A stretch of DNA of 64,000 nucleotides from Stenotrophomonas sp. 169 (GTDB taxonomy: Bacteria > Pseudomonadota > Gammaproteobacteria > Xanthomonadales > Xanthomonadaceae). Below are positions 35,812-44,539 of this stretch, piece by piece. Every line of letters begins with the position of its first letter. Positions within the stretch are counted from its first letter, which is position 1. The position numbers and the translations under genes are program-made. The notes under the pieces were generated by a model. The model searched no databases. It was not told the DNA's origin and saw only the letters and a list, made by a program, of their open reading frames with translations. The stretch spans positions 3,368,501 to 3,432,500 of the forward strand of contig NZ_CP061204.1 of NCBI RefSeq assembly GCF_014621775.1. Direction: 5' to 3'.

Positions 35812-38800
35812 ATGAATCTTCCCACCCCGCCCCGTGCGGCCACCCCGGCGCGTGCGCGCCGCCCTCTCTGCCCTACCCTGCTCAACCTGGCGATGGCCGC
35901 CGCGCTGCCCGCCGCTGCGGCGGACTACAGCGGCCCGATCACCGTGGATGGCGGACAGGCACGGCACTTCGAAGACGACCGTATCGTGCAGGACCGCGCC
36001 GGTACGGCGTTGAGCGTGCGCGGTACGGGCAGCGAGGTCAGCGTGGTCGATTCCACCATCGCGCTGGGCGACGCCGCGACCACCGCGCAAGCCGTGCAGG
36101 CCAGCGCCGGCGGCCGCGCCAGCCTGGGCCGCAGCATCCTGGAACTCTCCCCCGGCAGCACCGCCGCTGCGCTGCTGGCCACCGGTACCGGCAGCCGGAT
36201 CGACGGCAGTGACCTGCAGCTGCACGGTGGCGGACGCCTGGAAGCGCACGACAACGCCGTGCTGACGCTGGTCGACAGCCGGTTCGACGCCAGCGACAGC
36301 AATCCGCGCATCGGCGGGCTACGTGCGACGACGGGTGCCCAGGTGCTGCTGCGGAATGTGGACTACCTCAACGGCTTTCTGGACGTAGCCAGCGGCGCGC
36401 AGGTCGAGGCCGACAACGTCACCCTTACCGGCACCATCGGCAGCGCGCGCCTGCTGGGAAATGCGGCGACCGGCGACTACGCGACGTTGCACATGGTGGG
36501 TGGCCTGTACGACTCCAGCGGAGATATCGGCTTCAACATCAACAGTGGCGGCCGCCTGCTGGCCGAAGGCACCCGCATCCGAAGCGCCCCGGGCACGGGC
36601 AGCGCGGCCATTTGGCTCTCCAGCGACAGTTCCGACCTGCAGTTGCGTGGCAGCCAGCTCGACGTCTTCGGCGAGGGCCGGTACGCCGTGGAGCTGTTCG
36701 GCGGCAACGCGCTGCTGATTGACGACGTGATCAACGTCCACGGCGATCGCGGCCAGGGACTGCGCGCGACCGGCTCCACCGGCAGCACCCGTACGCGCCT
36801 GCAGGCCAGCGGCAGCCGCATCGAGCTGCTGGGCAACGACGCCACCGGGGTGTTCGTTGGCGGCGGCGCCACGCGCGCATCCCTGCAGGACGTGCGCATC
36901 GACAGCGATGGGCTGCGGGTTTCCGGCGTGGTGCAGGTGAACACCGCCACCCTGGACCTGGCGAAAGGCCTGCACATTGACCTGCGTGGCGCGCAGTCCA
37001 TCGGCTGGCGCTCGTACCTGACGGCCGACGGCGACTACTGGAATCGCGCCCTGCTGCAGGACGGCACGTTGCGCACACCGGCCGGCACCGCCTTCTGGCT
37101 GCAGGGCGGAAACCACGAGCTGCAACTGCACGGCATGCAGGTGAATGAAGCGGCCCCGGCGGGCGCGCTGCTGCGTGTCGGCGACACGGTGTTCAACGAT
37201 GGCTCACGCATCGCGGCAGGCACGGTGCAGGTCGCGGCCCTCGACAGCATCCTGAGTGGTGATATCACCGTGGAAAGCCCCACGGCCGCCGTGGATATCA
37301 GCCTGGCCGGTGCAAGCCTGTGGCGCGGCGCCTTGCGCGAGGTCGATGGACGGCATGCGCGCTCGATGCACGTAGCGGCGGGCAGCCACTGGATCGTCAC
37401 GGGAGACTCGGCCGTGGAGACGCTGGACCATGCGGGCACGATCGCCTTCATCGCGCCCGCCGCGCAGCCGTTTGCGCAGCTGACCGTGCATGGCGACTAC
37501 GCGGGACACGGCGGACTGCTCGTGCTCAACACGCGGCTGGAAGGTGACGATGCCCCCAGCAATCTTCTGCACATCGAAGGCGACAGCAGCGGCAGTACCC
37601 GCCTGCAGGTGGAGAATGCCGGCGGCGGCGGCGCGGCGACGGTTGAGGGCCTGCGCGTGGTGCAGGTGGACGGCACATCGGGCGCAGCCTTCGCACTGGA
37701 AGGACGCGCGGTGGCTGGTGCGTACGAGTACTTCCTGCACCAGGGCAGCGCCGCCGCACCGGGCGACGGCGACTGGTACCTGCGCTCGCAGCTGCCGTCG
37801 GACCCGCTGAATCCCTGCGAGCAGGATCCTGCTGCGCCGGGATGTACGCCGGTGACGCCACCGATCACGCCGCCGGTGATCACCCCGCCCGTGACACCGA
37901 TCACGCCGCCGGTGATCGTCCCGCCCGTGACACCGATCACGCCGCCGGTGATTCCGCCGACGGCCTCCCCGCTCGTACAGCGGCCGGAGGTGGGCGCCTG
38001 GTTGGCCAACCAGGCGGCGGCGCTGCATCTGTTCGACATGACCCTGCACCAGCGCAGCGGCGACCCCTCGCTGCCCGCAGCGCAGGACGGCATCACGGCG
38101 TGGTTGCGCATGCCCAGCGAAAACGCGCGCATGGACGTCACCGACCAGCTGCAGGGTCGACGCCAGCAGCGCGTGGTGCAGGCAGGTGCGGACCTGCTGC
38201 GCTGGGGCCACGGCAGCCACGGCGTGGCCGGGGTGATGGCCGGCAGCGGGCGTGTCGATCAGCAGGTGATGTCCACGCGCACCGGCTACAGCGCGGACGG
38301 ACGGATCGATGGCCGCAGCGTGGGCGTGTATGCCAGCTGGCTGCAGGAAGCGCGCTACATCGATAGCTGGCTGCAGCACGCCGACTTCCGCGGCAGTGTG
38401 CAGGGCGAGGCACTGGCACGCGAGCATTACCGCGCCCGCAGTACCAGCGCGTCAGTGGAAGTGGGCCAAAGCCTGGCGGTGCTCCAGTCCGGCGCGCACG
38501 CGCTTTATCTGGAGCCGCAGGTGCAGGTGACGTGGAACAGCTGGGCCATGACCGGCGGCCCGCACATCGAACAGAACGGCACCCGGGTCAGTGTCGCCGA
38601 TGCCGGCGGCCTGCAGACGCGGGTCGGCCTGCGCCTGCATGGCCGTCCGCTGCCCGATGCCAGCGCGGGGGTGCAGCCGTTCCTCACCGTCGACTGGATC
38701 ACGCGTCACGGCGCAGGCAACGCAATGCGCTTCGACGATGCGAGGGTGTCCGGCGGCGATCCACGCACGGTGTACCAGGTGCGTGCCGGCGTGCAGGCGC

Positions 38801-38904
38801 AGCTGAGCGAACGGGTAGCCGCATGGGGCGAACTCGACGTCGCGCGCGGCGCATCGAACTTCCGCCAGTACGGGGCACTGATCGGCATCCGGTATGGATT
38901 CTGA
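35812..38904 (+). CDS. autotransporter with pertactin-like passenger and C-terminal beta-barrel
   Basis: Type V secreted surface protein of 1030 residues. The order is a signal peptide (cleavage near AAAADYSG, residue 36), then a beta-helix-like passenger rich in short Gly/Asp/Ser/Leu repeats (about 37-660). A Pro/Thr/Ile linker (about 679-720) with a 12-residue repeat follows, then a beta-barrel of about 265 residues ending in phenylalanine (YGALIGIRYGF), as needed for BAM insertion. No protease or lipase catalytic motif was recognised in the passenger, so an adhesin-like role is the simplest reading. The start at the ATG after AGCGAG is chosen; the frame is open upstream without a signal sequence. 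Confidence 0.85.
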   Translation: MNLPTPPRAATPARARRPLCPTLLNLAMAAALPAAAADYSGPITVDGGQARHFEDDRIVQDRAGTALSVRGTGSEVSVVDSTIALGDAATTAQAVQASAGGRASLGRSILELSPGSTAAALLATGTGSRIDGSDLQLHGGGRLEAHDNAVLTLVDSRFDASDSNPRIGGLRATTGAQVLLRNVDYLNGFLDVASGAQVEADNVTLTGTIGSARLLGNAATGDYATLHMVGGLYDSSGDIGFNINSGGRLLAEGTRIRSAPGTGSAAIWLSSDSSDLQLRGSQLDVFGEGRYAVELFGGNALLIDDVINVHGDRGQGLRATGSTGSTRTRLQASGSRIELLGNDATGVFVGGGATRASLQDVRIDSDGLRVSGVVQVNTATLDLAKGLHIDLRGAQSIGWRSYLTADGDYWNRALLQDGTLRTPAGTAFWLQGGNHELQLHGMQVNEAAPAGALLRVGDTVFNDGSRIAAGTVQVAALDSILSGDITVESPTAAVDISLAGASLWRGALREVDGRHARSMHVAAGSHWIVTGDSAVETLDHAGTIAFIAPAAQPFAQLTVHGDYAGHGGLLVLNTRLEGDDAPSNLLHIEGDSSGSTRLQVENAGGGGAATVEGLRVVQVDGTSGAAFALEGRAVAGAYEYFLHQGSAAAPGDGDWYLRSQLPSDPLNPCEQDPAAPGCTPVTPPITPPVITPPVTPITPPVIVPPVTPITPPVIPPTASPLVQRPEVGAWLANQAAALHLFDMTLHQRSGDPSLPAAQDGITAWLRMPSENARMDVTDQLQGRRQQRVVQAGADLLRWGHGSHGVAGVMAGSGRVDQQVMSTRTGYSADGRIDGRSVGVYASWLQEARYIDSWLQHADFRGSVQGEALAREHYRARSTSASVEVGQSLAVLQSGAHALYLEPQVQVTWNSWAMTGGPHIEQNGTRVSVADAGGLQTRVGLRLHGRPLPDASAGVQPFLTVDWITRHGAGNAMRFDDARVSGGDPRTVYQVRAGVQAQLSERVAAWGELDVARGASNFRQYGALIGIRYGF
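37849..37953 (+). repeat. 36-bp tandem repeat coding the autotransporter linker
   Basis: About three copies with a 36-bp period, each coding a 12-residue Pro/Thr/Ile/Val unit. Copies two and three differ by only a few bases; the first is more diverged. Copy number is likely variable between strains. Confidence 0.75.
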
Positions 38905-39214
38905 CAGCCCGCATGTTCTCCACACCCACGCGGGAAACCCGTGGGGGTTAGATGTGGACAAGTAGGTGTGAGCGCGGTGTGGCAAGCGTTTCCAGCACTG
39001 GCTGTTTTTTCGCCACTGAAGATCGCCTGCGCGCTGCGGTTTTCCACATGCCGCGTGGAAAGCGATGGGGGTTACGTGTGGACAACTCACCGTAAGCCTT
39101 TCGCCGCAGGCATCTCCGGGCGTGGTGATTTTTTGTCCAGATACAACAACGCCCCGCAGGACGGGGCGTTGCAGGTTCGACGCGGTGACGACCCTCGGTC
39201 GTCACCGCTCGCGA
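38905..39214. repeat. 310-bp spacer with two diverged copies of a 47-bp inverted-repeat element
   Basis: No gene. The first copy (38916-38962) and second (39040-39086) match at about 33 of 47 positions. Each starts with a TTNTCCACA-like nonamer and ends with TGTGGACAA, so each is itself an inverted repeat. The shared centre contains TGGGGGTTA. The element family is not one I can name. A ychF terminator hairpin (39147-39171) lies at the right. Confidence 0.55.
39147..39171 (-). terminator. terminator hairpin after ychF
   Basis: A 10-bp perfect stem (CAACGCCCCG) with a 5-nt loop, 43 bp past the ychF stop. The minus-strand tail is TTGTATC, only moderately U-rich. Confidence 0.55.
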
Positions 39215-40306
39215 TCAGACGTTGAAGCGGAAATGCAGGATGTCGCCTTCCTGCACACGGTATTCCTTGCCTTCCAGACGCAGACGACCGGCTTCCTTCG
39301 AACCTGCTTCGCCCTTGTACTTGATGAAGTCGTCATAGGCGATGGTTTCAGCGCGGATGAAGCCCTTCTCGAAATCGGTATGGATCACGGCGGCCGCCTG
39401 CGGCGCGGTCGCACCCTTGCGTACGGTCCAGGCACGCACTTCCTTGACGCCTGCGGTGAAGTAGGTCTGCAGGCCGAGCAGCTGGTAGGCCGCGTTGATC
39501 ACGCGATTCAGGCCCGGCTCGCTCAGGCCCAGGTCGGCCAGGAAGGTATCGCGATCGTCATCGTCGAGCTGCGACAGTTCTTCTTCGATGGCCGCCGACA
39601 CCGGCACCACCTTCGCACCCTCTTCGGCCGCGCGCACGCGCACGGCATCCAGGTGCGGGTTGTTCTCGAACCCGTCTTCAAGCACGTTCGCGATATACAT
39701 CACCGGCTTGAGGGTCAGCAGGAACAGATCGCGCACCAGCGCCTTCTCTTCCTCGTCCAGGCCCGCCGCACGGCCGGCCTTGCCGTCGGCCAGCGCCGCC
39801 TGCAGCTTGGCCAGCACCGGCTTGCGTGCCGCCGCTTCCTTGTCGCCGCCCTTGGCCGAACGCTCGGCCCGGTTCAGCGCCTTTTCAACGCTGTCCAGAT
39901 CGGCGAGGGCCAGCTCGGTATCGATGGTGTCGATATCCGAAAGCGGATCCACCTTGTTGTTGACGTGGATCACGTCAGCGTTTTCGAAGCAGCGCACCAC
40001 GTGGGTGATCGCATCCACTTCGCGGATATGCGCCAGGAACTTGTTGCCCAGGCCTTCGCCACTGGCCGCACCGGCAACCAGGCCGGCGATGTCGACAAAC
40101 TCGACCGCGGTCGGGATGACCTTCTGCGGGTTGATGATGGCCGCCAGTTCGTTCAAGCGCGGATCCGGCACCGGCACGATGCCCACGTTCGGCTCGATCG
40201 TGCAGAACGGGAAATTGGCCGCGGCGATACCTGCCTTGGTGAGCGCATTGAACAGCGTCGACTTGCCCACATTGGGCAGGCCGACGATTCCGCATTTGAT
40301 ACCCAT
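39215..40306 (-). CDS. ychF: redox-regulated ATPase YchF (Obg family)
   Basis: TRAFAC-class P-loop nucleotidase that prefers ATP and associates with ribosomes. The start [20 protein letters not shown] gives 363 residues. The P-loop GLPNVGKS is at 9-16, followed by a coiled-coil insert and a C-terminal TGS domain ending in [13 protein letters not shown]. An open extension of 29 codons upstream lacks support and overlaps a REP element. pth lies upstream, a common pairing. Confidence 0.97.
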   Translation of the reverse strand: MGIKCGIVGLPNVGKSTLFNALTKAGIAAANFPFCTIEPNVGIVPVPDPRLNELAAIINPQKVIPTAVEFVDIAGLVAGAASGEGLGNKFLAHIREVDAITHVVRCFENADVIHVNNKVDPLSDIDTIDTELALADLDSVEKALNRAERSAKGGDKEAAARKPVLAKLQAALADGKAGRAAGLDEEEKALVRDLFLLTLKPVMYIANVLEDGFENNPHLDAVRVRAAEEGAKVVPVSAAIEEELSQLDDDDRDTFLADLGLSEPGLNRVINAAYQLLGLQTYFTAGVKEVRAWTVRKGATAPQAAAVIHTDFEKGFIRAETIAYDDFIKYKGEAGSKEAGRLRLEGKEYRVQEGDILHFRFNV

Positions 40307-40383
40307 GTTCGACAACCTTTGGGGTGAAAGTGATTGGCGAAAGAGCGCACGCGCTGTTTGGCTAATCATTCTCTTCGTACGGC

Positions 40384-40406
40384 CGCCGAGCATGGCCCGG
40401 CGCTAC
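40384..40406 (-). repeat. GTAG REP element between pth and ychF
   Basis: The minus strand reads GTAG followed by a CGCCGGGC/CTCGGCG hairpin with a CATG loop. It is of the same family as the other REP copies in the window. Confidence 0.65.
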
Positions 40407-40432
40407 CTACCGCTGCCGCGAGGGTCCGCGGA

Positions 40433-41011
40433 TTACTTCGGGGTGTGCAGACGCTTCATCGCTTCGCTGAAATCGCCCTGCACCGCCAGCGGCAGCACAT
40501 CGATCGCATCGTCGATGGCACGCGCGATCAGGATGTCGTCATCCTTCGACGCCCGTCCCAGCACCCACGGCACGACCCGATCCTTGTGGCCTGGATGGCC
40601 AATACCCACACGCAGCCGGTGGAACTGGCCGTGGCCGAGCAGGCGGATGGTATCGCGCAGGCCGTTCTGCCCGCCGTGGCCGCCGTCGAACTTCAGCCGT
40701 GCCGCACCCGGCGGCAGGTCCAGCTCGTCGTGCGCCAACAGGGTTTCTTCCGGCTCGATCTTCCAGAACCGCTGCGCTGCGGTCACCGATTTGCCACTGA
40801 GGTTCATGAAGGTGGCCGGCTTCAGCAGCCAGACCGGCTGGCCCGCTATATCCACCTTGGCGGTCTCGCCGAACAGCTTGCTGTCCACGCTCCAGCGCGC
40901 ACCTGCTTTTTCCGCAAGGGCCTCAACAAAATGAAACCCAGCATTGTGCCGGGTCCGGGCGTGCTCTGGTCCGGGGTTGCCGAGACCAACGATCAGTCGC
41001 AATCCTGCCAT
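40433..41011 (-). CDS. pth: peptidyl-tRNA hydrolase
   Basis: Releases tRNA from prematurely dropped peptidyl-tRNA. 192 residues from MAGLRLIVGLGNPGPEHART. The catalytic histidine is H22 in TRHNAGF, and the conserved HDELDLPPG and GGHGGQNGLRD segments are present. It lies between rplY and ychF in the usual order. A start 10 codons earlier is possible but not conserved. Confidence 0.96.
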   Translation of the reverse strand: MAGLRLIVGLGNPGPEHARTRHNAGFHFVEALAEKAGARWSVDSKLFGETAKVDIAGQPVWLLKPATFMNLSGKSVTAAQRFWKIEPEETLLAHDELDLPPGAARLKFDGGHGGQNGLRDTIRLLGHGQFHRLRVGIGHPGHKDRVVPWVLGRASKDDDILIARAIDDAIDVLPLAVQGDFSEAMKRLHTPK

Positions 41012-41092
41012 TGTTTCTTCCAGATGCTGCCCGTGCCTCACGCACCGGCAGGTACGGCGCCCGCCCCCGCAGGGACAGGCGCCGCGAAGGCA

Positions 41093-41716
41093 TTACTCGG
41101 CAACCGGTGCTTCTTCGGCGGCGTCGGCAGCGTCTTCCTTGCCGTGCTTGGCGGTGACCACGGCATCGTCGTGATCCTTGCCCAGCGCCAGCGCCGGCAG
41201 CTCAACGCCCTTCGGCAGCTTGAGGTCGGACAGGTGGATCACGCCACCGGCTTCCAGGGCGCCCAGGTCGACTTCGATCGACTCCGGCAGGTCCTTCGGC
41301 AGGCAGCTGACGGTCACTTCCTTCACTTCGTGGGTGACCACGATGTCCGACGCCTTGCCAGCCGGCGAGGTGTCTTCGTTGATGAAGTGCAGCGGCACGG
41401 CAGCGGTCAGCACTTCATTCTCGTTCACGCGCAGGAAATCGAGATGCAGGATCAGCTGCTTGAAGGGATGGCGCTGCATGTCACGCAGCAGCACGCGCTC
41501 GACCTTGCCATCGAGGTTCAGGTCCAGGATGGACGAGTAGAACCAATCGTTGTACTGGGCCAGCCAGATTTCGTTGTGGTCAAGGCTGATGGCGACCGGA
41601 TCGGCGCTGCCCCCGTACACGATCGCCGGGATCACGCCAGCGTGACGCAGGCGGCGGCTCGCACCCTTGCGCTGCAGTTCACGCTTGGTGACCTTGATTT
41701 CATGGGTCTTCGACAT
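41093..41716 (-). CDS. rplY: 50S ribosomal protein L25/general stress protein Ctc
   Basis: 5S rRNA-binding protein. At 207 residues it is the long Ctc form with an N-terminal L25 domain (1-95) and a C-terminal beta domain (about 100-190), followed by an acidic Ala/Glu/Asp tail (GKEDAADAAEEAPVAE). It sits between prs and pth. Confidence 0.95.
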   Translation of the reverse strand: MSKTHEIKVTKRELQRKGASRRLRHAGVIPAIVYGGSADPVAISLDHNEIWLAQYNDWFYSSILDLNLDGKVERVLLRDMQRHPFKQLILHLDFLRVNENEVLTAAVPLHFINEDTSPAGKASDIVVTHEVKEVTVSCLPKDLPESIEVDLGALEAGGVIHLSDLKLPKGVELPALALGKDHDDAVVTAKHGKEDAADAAEEAPVAE

Positions 41717-41825
41717 TTTCTACTACCTGTTGGATGCCCTGCCGGGTGGCGGGGCGGATGAAGGTACTTCCGCGACCAGAAGTACCCTTGGAGGTCCCCG
41801 CCGTCGCCGGCAGGGACAAAAAAAA

Positions 41826-42788
41826 TCAGTCCACGTACAACGAGCTGACCGACTCACCGAAGGCGATGCGACGCATCGTTTCGGCCAGCATTTCCGCCAC
41901 GCTCAGCTGGCGGATCTTGCTGCACACCCGCGCGGCGTCCTTCAGCGGGATGGTGTCGGTCACCACCAGCTCATCGAGCTGGGAGTTGTTGATGTTGTCG
42001 ACCGCCGGGCCGGACAGCACCGCGTGGGTACAGTACGCGGCGACCTTGAGCGCACCGCGCGCCTTCAGGGCAGCGGCAGCGGCGCACAGGGTGCCGGCGG
42101 TATCGACGATGTCATCGACCATCACGCAGGTCTTGCCTTCGACGTCACCGATGATGTTCATCACGGTGGACACGTTGGCACGCGGCCGGCGCTTGTCGAT
42201 GATCGCCAGGTCGGCATCATCCAGGCGCTTGGCCACGGCGCGCGCGCGCACCACACCGCCCACGTCCGGAGACACCACGATCAGGTTCTCGGTGCCGTAC
42301 GCGCGCCAGATATCGGCGAGCAGCAGCGGCGAGGCATACACATTGTCCACCGGGATGTCGAAGAAACCCTGGATCTGGTCGGCGTGGAGATCCACGGTCA
42401 ACACACGATCCGCACCGGCCGTACTGAACATCTTTGCCGCCAGCTTGGCGGTGATCGGCACGCGCGACGAGCGCATGCGGCGATCCTGCCGCGAGTAACC
42501 GAAATACGGCACCACGGCGGTGACGCTGGCCACCGATGCACGCTTCAACGCGTCGATCAGCACCAGCAGCTCCATCAGGTTCTCAGCACTGGGCGCGCTG
42601 GTCGGCTGGATCACGAACACGTCCTGCTTGCGGACGTTTTCCTCGATCTCGACCTGGACTTCACCGTCGGAGAAATGCGAGACCAGTGCCTTGCCGGGAC
42701 GTACCCCCAGCTCCTTGCAGATGCTCTGCGCGAGGGGTTTGTTGGCGTTGCCGGAGAAGACCAGCAGGTTGGGCGACGCTTGCATCAT
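41826..42788 (-). CDS. prs: ribose-phosphate pyrophosphokinase
   Basis: Makes PRPP from ribose 5-phosphate and ATP for nucleotide, histidine and tryptophan synthesis. 320 residues from [20 protein letters not shown] (the second ATG is equally possible). ATP-loop region [18 protein letters not shown], the [18 protein letters not shown] stretch and the PRPP-binding loop [13 protein letters not shown] are intact. A run of eight T lies just after the stop, followed by a hairpin, the reverse of terminator order. tRNA-Gln and ispE are upstream, a widely conserved layout. Confidence 0.97.
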   Translation of the reverse strand: MMQASPNLLVFSGNANKPLAQSICKELGVRPGKALVSHFSDGEVQVEIEENVRKQDVFVIQPTSAPSAENLMELLVLIDALKRASVASVTAVVPYFGYSRQDRRMRSSRVPITAKLAAKMFSTAGADRVLTVDLHADQIQGFFDIPVDNVYASPLLLADIWRAYGTENLIVVSPDVGGVVRARAVAKRLDDADLAIIDKRRPRANVSTVMNIIGDVEGKTCVMVDDIVDTAGTLCAAAAALKARGALKVAAYCTHAVLSGPAVDNINNSQLDELVVTDTIPLKDAARVCSKIRQLSVAEMLAETMRRIAFGESVSSLYVD

Positions 42789-42924
42789 GATTGTCTCGAG
42801 CGGGGGCGAGTGACGGAGATCGGGTGACTGCAGGCACCCGGAGGCCCCTGCAGCTGATATCACCGCGACGGTTTCCACGTCCCGCGCAGACGCATGCGCT
42901 GGTTGGCGCGGACACAGCCGCAAG

Positions 42925-43001
42925 TGGCAGGGGCGGGAGGATTCGAACCTCCGAATGCCAGGATCAAAACCTGGTGCCTTGGGCCTCTTGGCGACGCCCC
43001 T
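42925..43001 (-). tRNA. tRNA-Gln (TTG anticodon)
   Basis: 77 nt with encoded CCA. The acceptor AGGGGCG pairs with CGCCCCT and the anticodon loop is TTTTGAT. It lies between ispE and prs, a position conserved in many gammaproteobacteria. Confidence 0.96.
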
Positions 43002-43013
43002 GCATCAAATGAA

Positions 43014-43886
43014 TCAGTTACGCTCGAGTGCATCCAGCAGCGGTGAACGGGCTACCCCTTCCACCACCCACGCCCGCAACTCCTCAGGCAGCTCCGCCTT
43101 CGCAGCCATCGCGGCATGCTGCGATGGAAACTCGACGAAGCACCCGCCCCCCGACCCTGTAAGACGCGCCAGACCAATGTCGCTCAACGCAGCAAGCGCG
43201 GCCTCTACGGCAGGCTCACGGCGGCGCAGCACCGGTTCAAACGCATTGCCGGACAGGGATCCGGAAACGAAGTCCTCTATTTTCGCTATTGCGCTGTCCC
43301 GCGTCAAATCCGGATCAGCGAAAAGTGCCGGCGTCGGCACGTGCACTCCCGGATCAACGATCACATACCACGCAGGAGCAAGCTCCAGCGGCCGCAGGAG
43401 CTCGCCGATTCCTTCAGCCCATGCCGTGTGGCCGCGCACGAATACCGGAACATCTGCGCCAAGACGCAGCCCCAGCGCGGCCAGCGCATCGTCATCGAGG
43501 CCGGTGCGCCAGAGAACGTTGAGCACCTTCAACACCGTGGCGGCATCAGACGACCCGCCGCCGAAACCACCTCCCGCCGGTATCGATTTTTCAACGACGA
43601 TGTCCGCACCTTGAGCGCTTTTGGTCGCCTTTTGAAGCAGCATGGCCGCACGTACCGCGAGGTCATCCGCCTCGGCTACGCCGGGCAGCGAGTGGCCTTC
43701 ACGCCGGATGACCCCGTCATCCCGCAGACGTATGCCGATCCGGTCACCCCAGTCCAACAGGCGGAACACCGTCTGCAGCGCGTGGTAGCCATCGGGACGA
43801 CGGCCGACGATGTTCAGGAACAGATTCAGCTTCGCCGGCGCGGGCCACCAGGACCAGCCAGCCGCGTCAACATGGTGCGCGATCAT
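43014..43886 (-). CDS. ispE: 4-diphosphocytidyl-2-C-methyl-D-erythritol kinase
   Basis: GHMP-family kinase of the methylerythritol phosphate isoprenoid pathway. The start [20 protein letters not shown] overlaps the lolB stop as ATGA, which decides it. 290 residues, with [10 protein letters not shown] near the amino end and the ATP-binding loop [20 protein letters not shown]. Translationally coupled to lolB. Confidence 0.96.
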   Translation of the reverse strand: MIAHHVDAAGWSWWPAPAKLNLFLNIVGRRPDGYHALQTVFRLLDWGDRIGIRLRDDGVIRREGHSLPGVAEADDLAVRAAMLLQKATKSAQGADIVVEKSIPAGGGFGGGSSDAATVLKVLNVLWRTGLDDDALAALGLRLGADVPVFVRGHTAWAEGIGELLRPLELAPAWYVIVDPGVHVPTPALFADPDLTRDSAIAKIEDFVSGSLSGNAFEPVLRRREPAVEAALAALSDIGLARLTGSGGGCFVEFPSQHAAMAAKAELPEELRAWVVEGVARSPLLDALERN

Positions 43887-44539
43887 GGTCCCGGCGTGCC
43901 CCACTGGTCGATCACCAGTTTGACTTTGGCATCCCCATTGGTGGCCTCGATCCGGCGTGGCAGCACCTGCTGATCGCCTTCGCCTGAGTGCCAGTCGAGA
44001 TACTCCACGACCCACCCCGCCTGCTGCAGCCGGCGCGGACGACCCTCCGCATCGCGCTGCAGCCCGTTTTCATCGGTGCCCTGCAGCACCAGGCCACGCG
44101 TCCAGTCCGGCAGCTGGTTGACCGGAATCTCCCAGCCGGTAGCGTCCTGCACTACCTGCGCGGCGTCAGCCCCTTCACGGGGACCGCCATCGAGTCCCTC
44201 GAGCCGCCCAGCGCCCTGCAGCGTGTTGCCCTGCAGCCGCCAGCTCTGGCGGGTCACCGGCGCGCTGAGCTGCACCTGGTAGTCCGCACCCTGCTGCGAC
44301 CAGTCGATCCGCCCGCTGCCGCCGTTCTTGCCCTTGCTGACCGCTACACGGCCCTGGAAGGTCCAGTCCGGCTGCGCGCGCAGCGCTTGCACACGTGCGG
44401 CTTCGGCCCGCTCGGCAGCGGGCGGGACGGTGTAGGCCACATCCGGGACAGGCGTCTTCTGGTTGCCCACCGAGGTGCAGGCTGCCAGCGCGAGCGGCAG
44501 CGCGGCCAGCAACAGCGGACGCAAAAAAGCAGGCTTCAT
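43883..44539 (-). CDS. lolB: outer-membrane lipoprotein LolB
   Basis: Accepts lipoproteins from LolA and inserts them into the outer membrane. 218 residues with a lipoprotein signal ([15 protein letters not shown], lipid-anchored cysteine in the LAAC lipobox). It contains the family fold with [20 protein letters not shown]. Overlaps the TPR gene upstream and ispE downstream by four bases each. Confidence 0.93.
   Translation of the reverse strand: MKPAFLRPLLLAALPLALAACTSVGNQKTPVPDVAYTVPPAAERAEAARVQALRAQPDWTFQGRVAVSKGKNGGSGRIDWSQQGADYQVQLSAPVTRQSWRLQGNTLQGAGRLEGLDGGPREGADAAQVVQDATGWEIPVNQLPDWTRGLVLQGTDENGLQRDAEGRPRRLQQAGWVVEYLDWHSGEGDQQVLPRRIEATNGDAKVKLVIDQWGTPGP

Noticed and set aside
37849..37953. 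CRISPR-like short repeats
   Set aside because: The repeats are directly adjacent with no spacers, in frame inside the autotransporter gene.
38916..39086. Chromosomal origin of replication
   Set aside because: DnaA-box-like nonamers are present, but no dnaA, dnaN or AT-rich unwinding region is nearby and the matches are imperfect.
41794..41825. Hairpin with eight T after prs as a terminator
   Set aside because: On the transcript the T run comes before the hairpin, not after, so it does not have intrinsic-terminator geometry.
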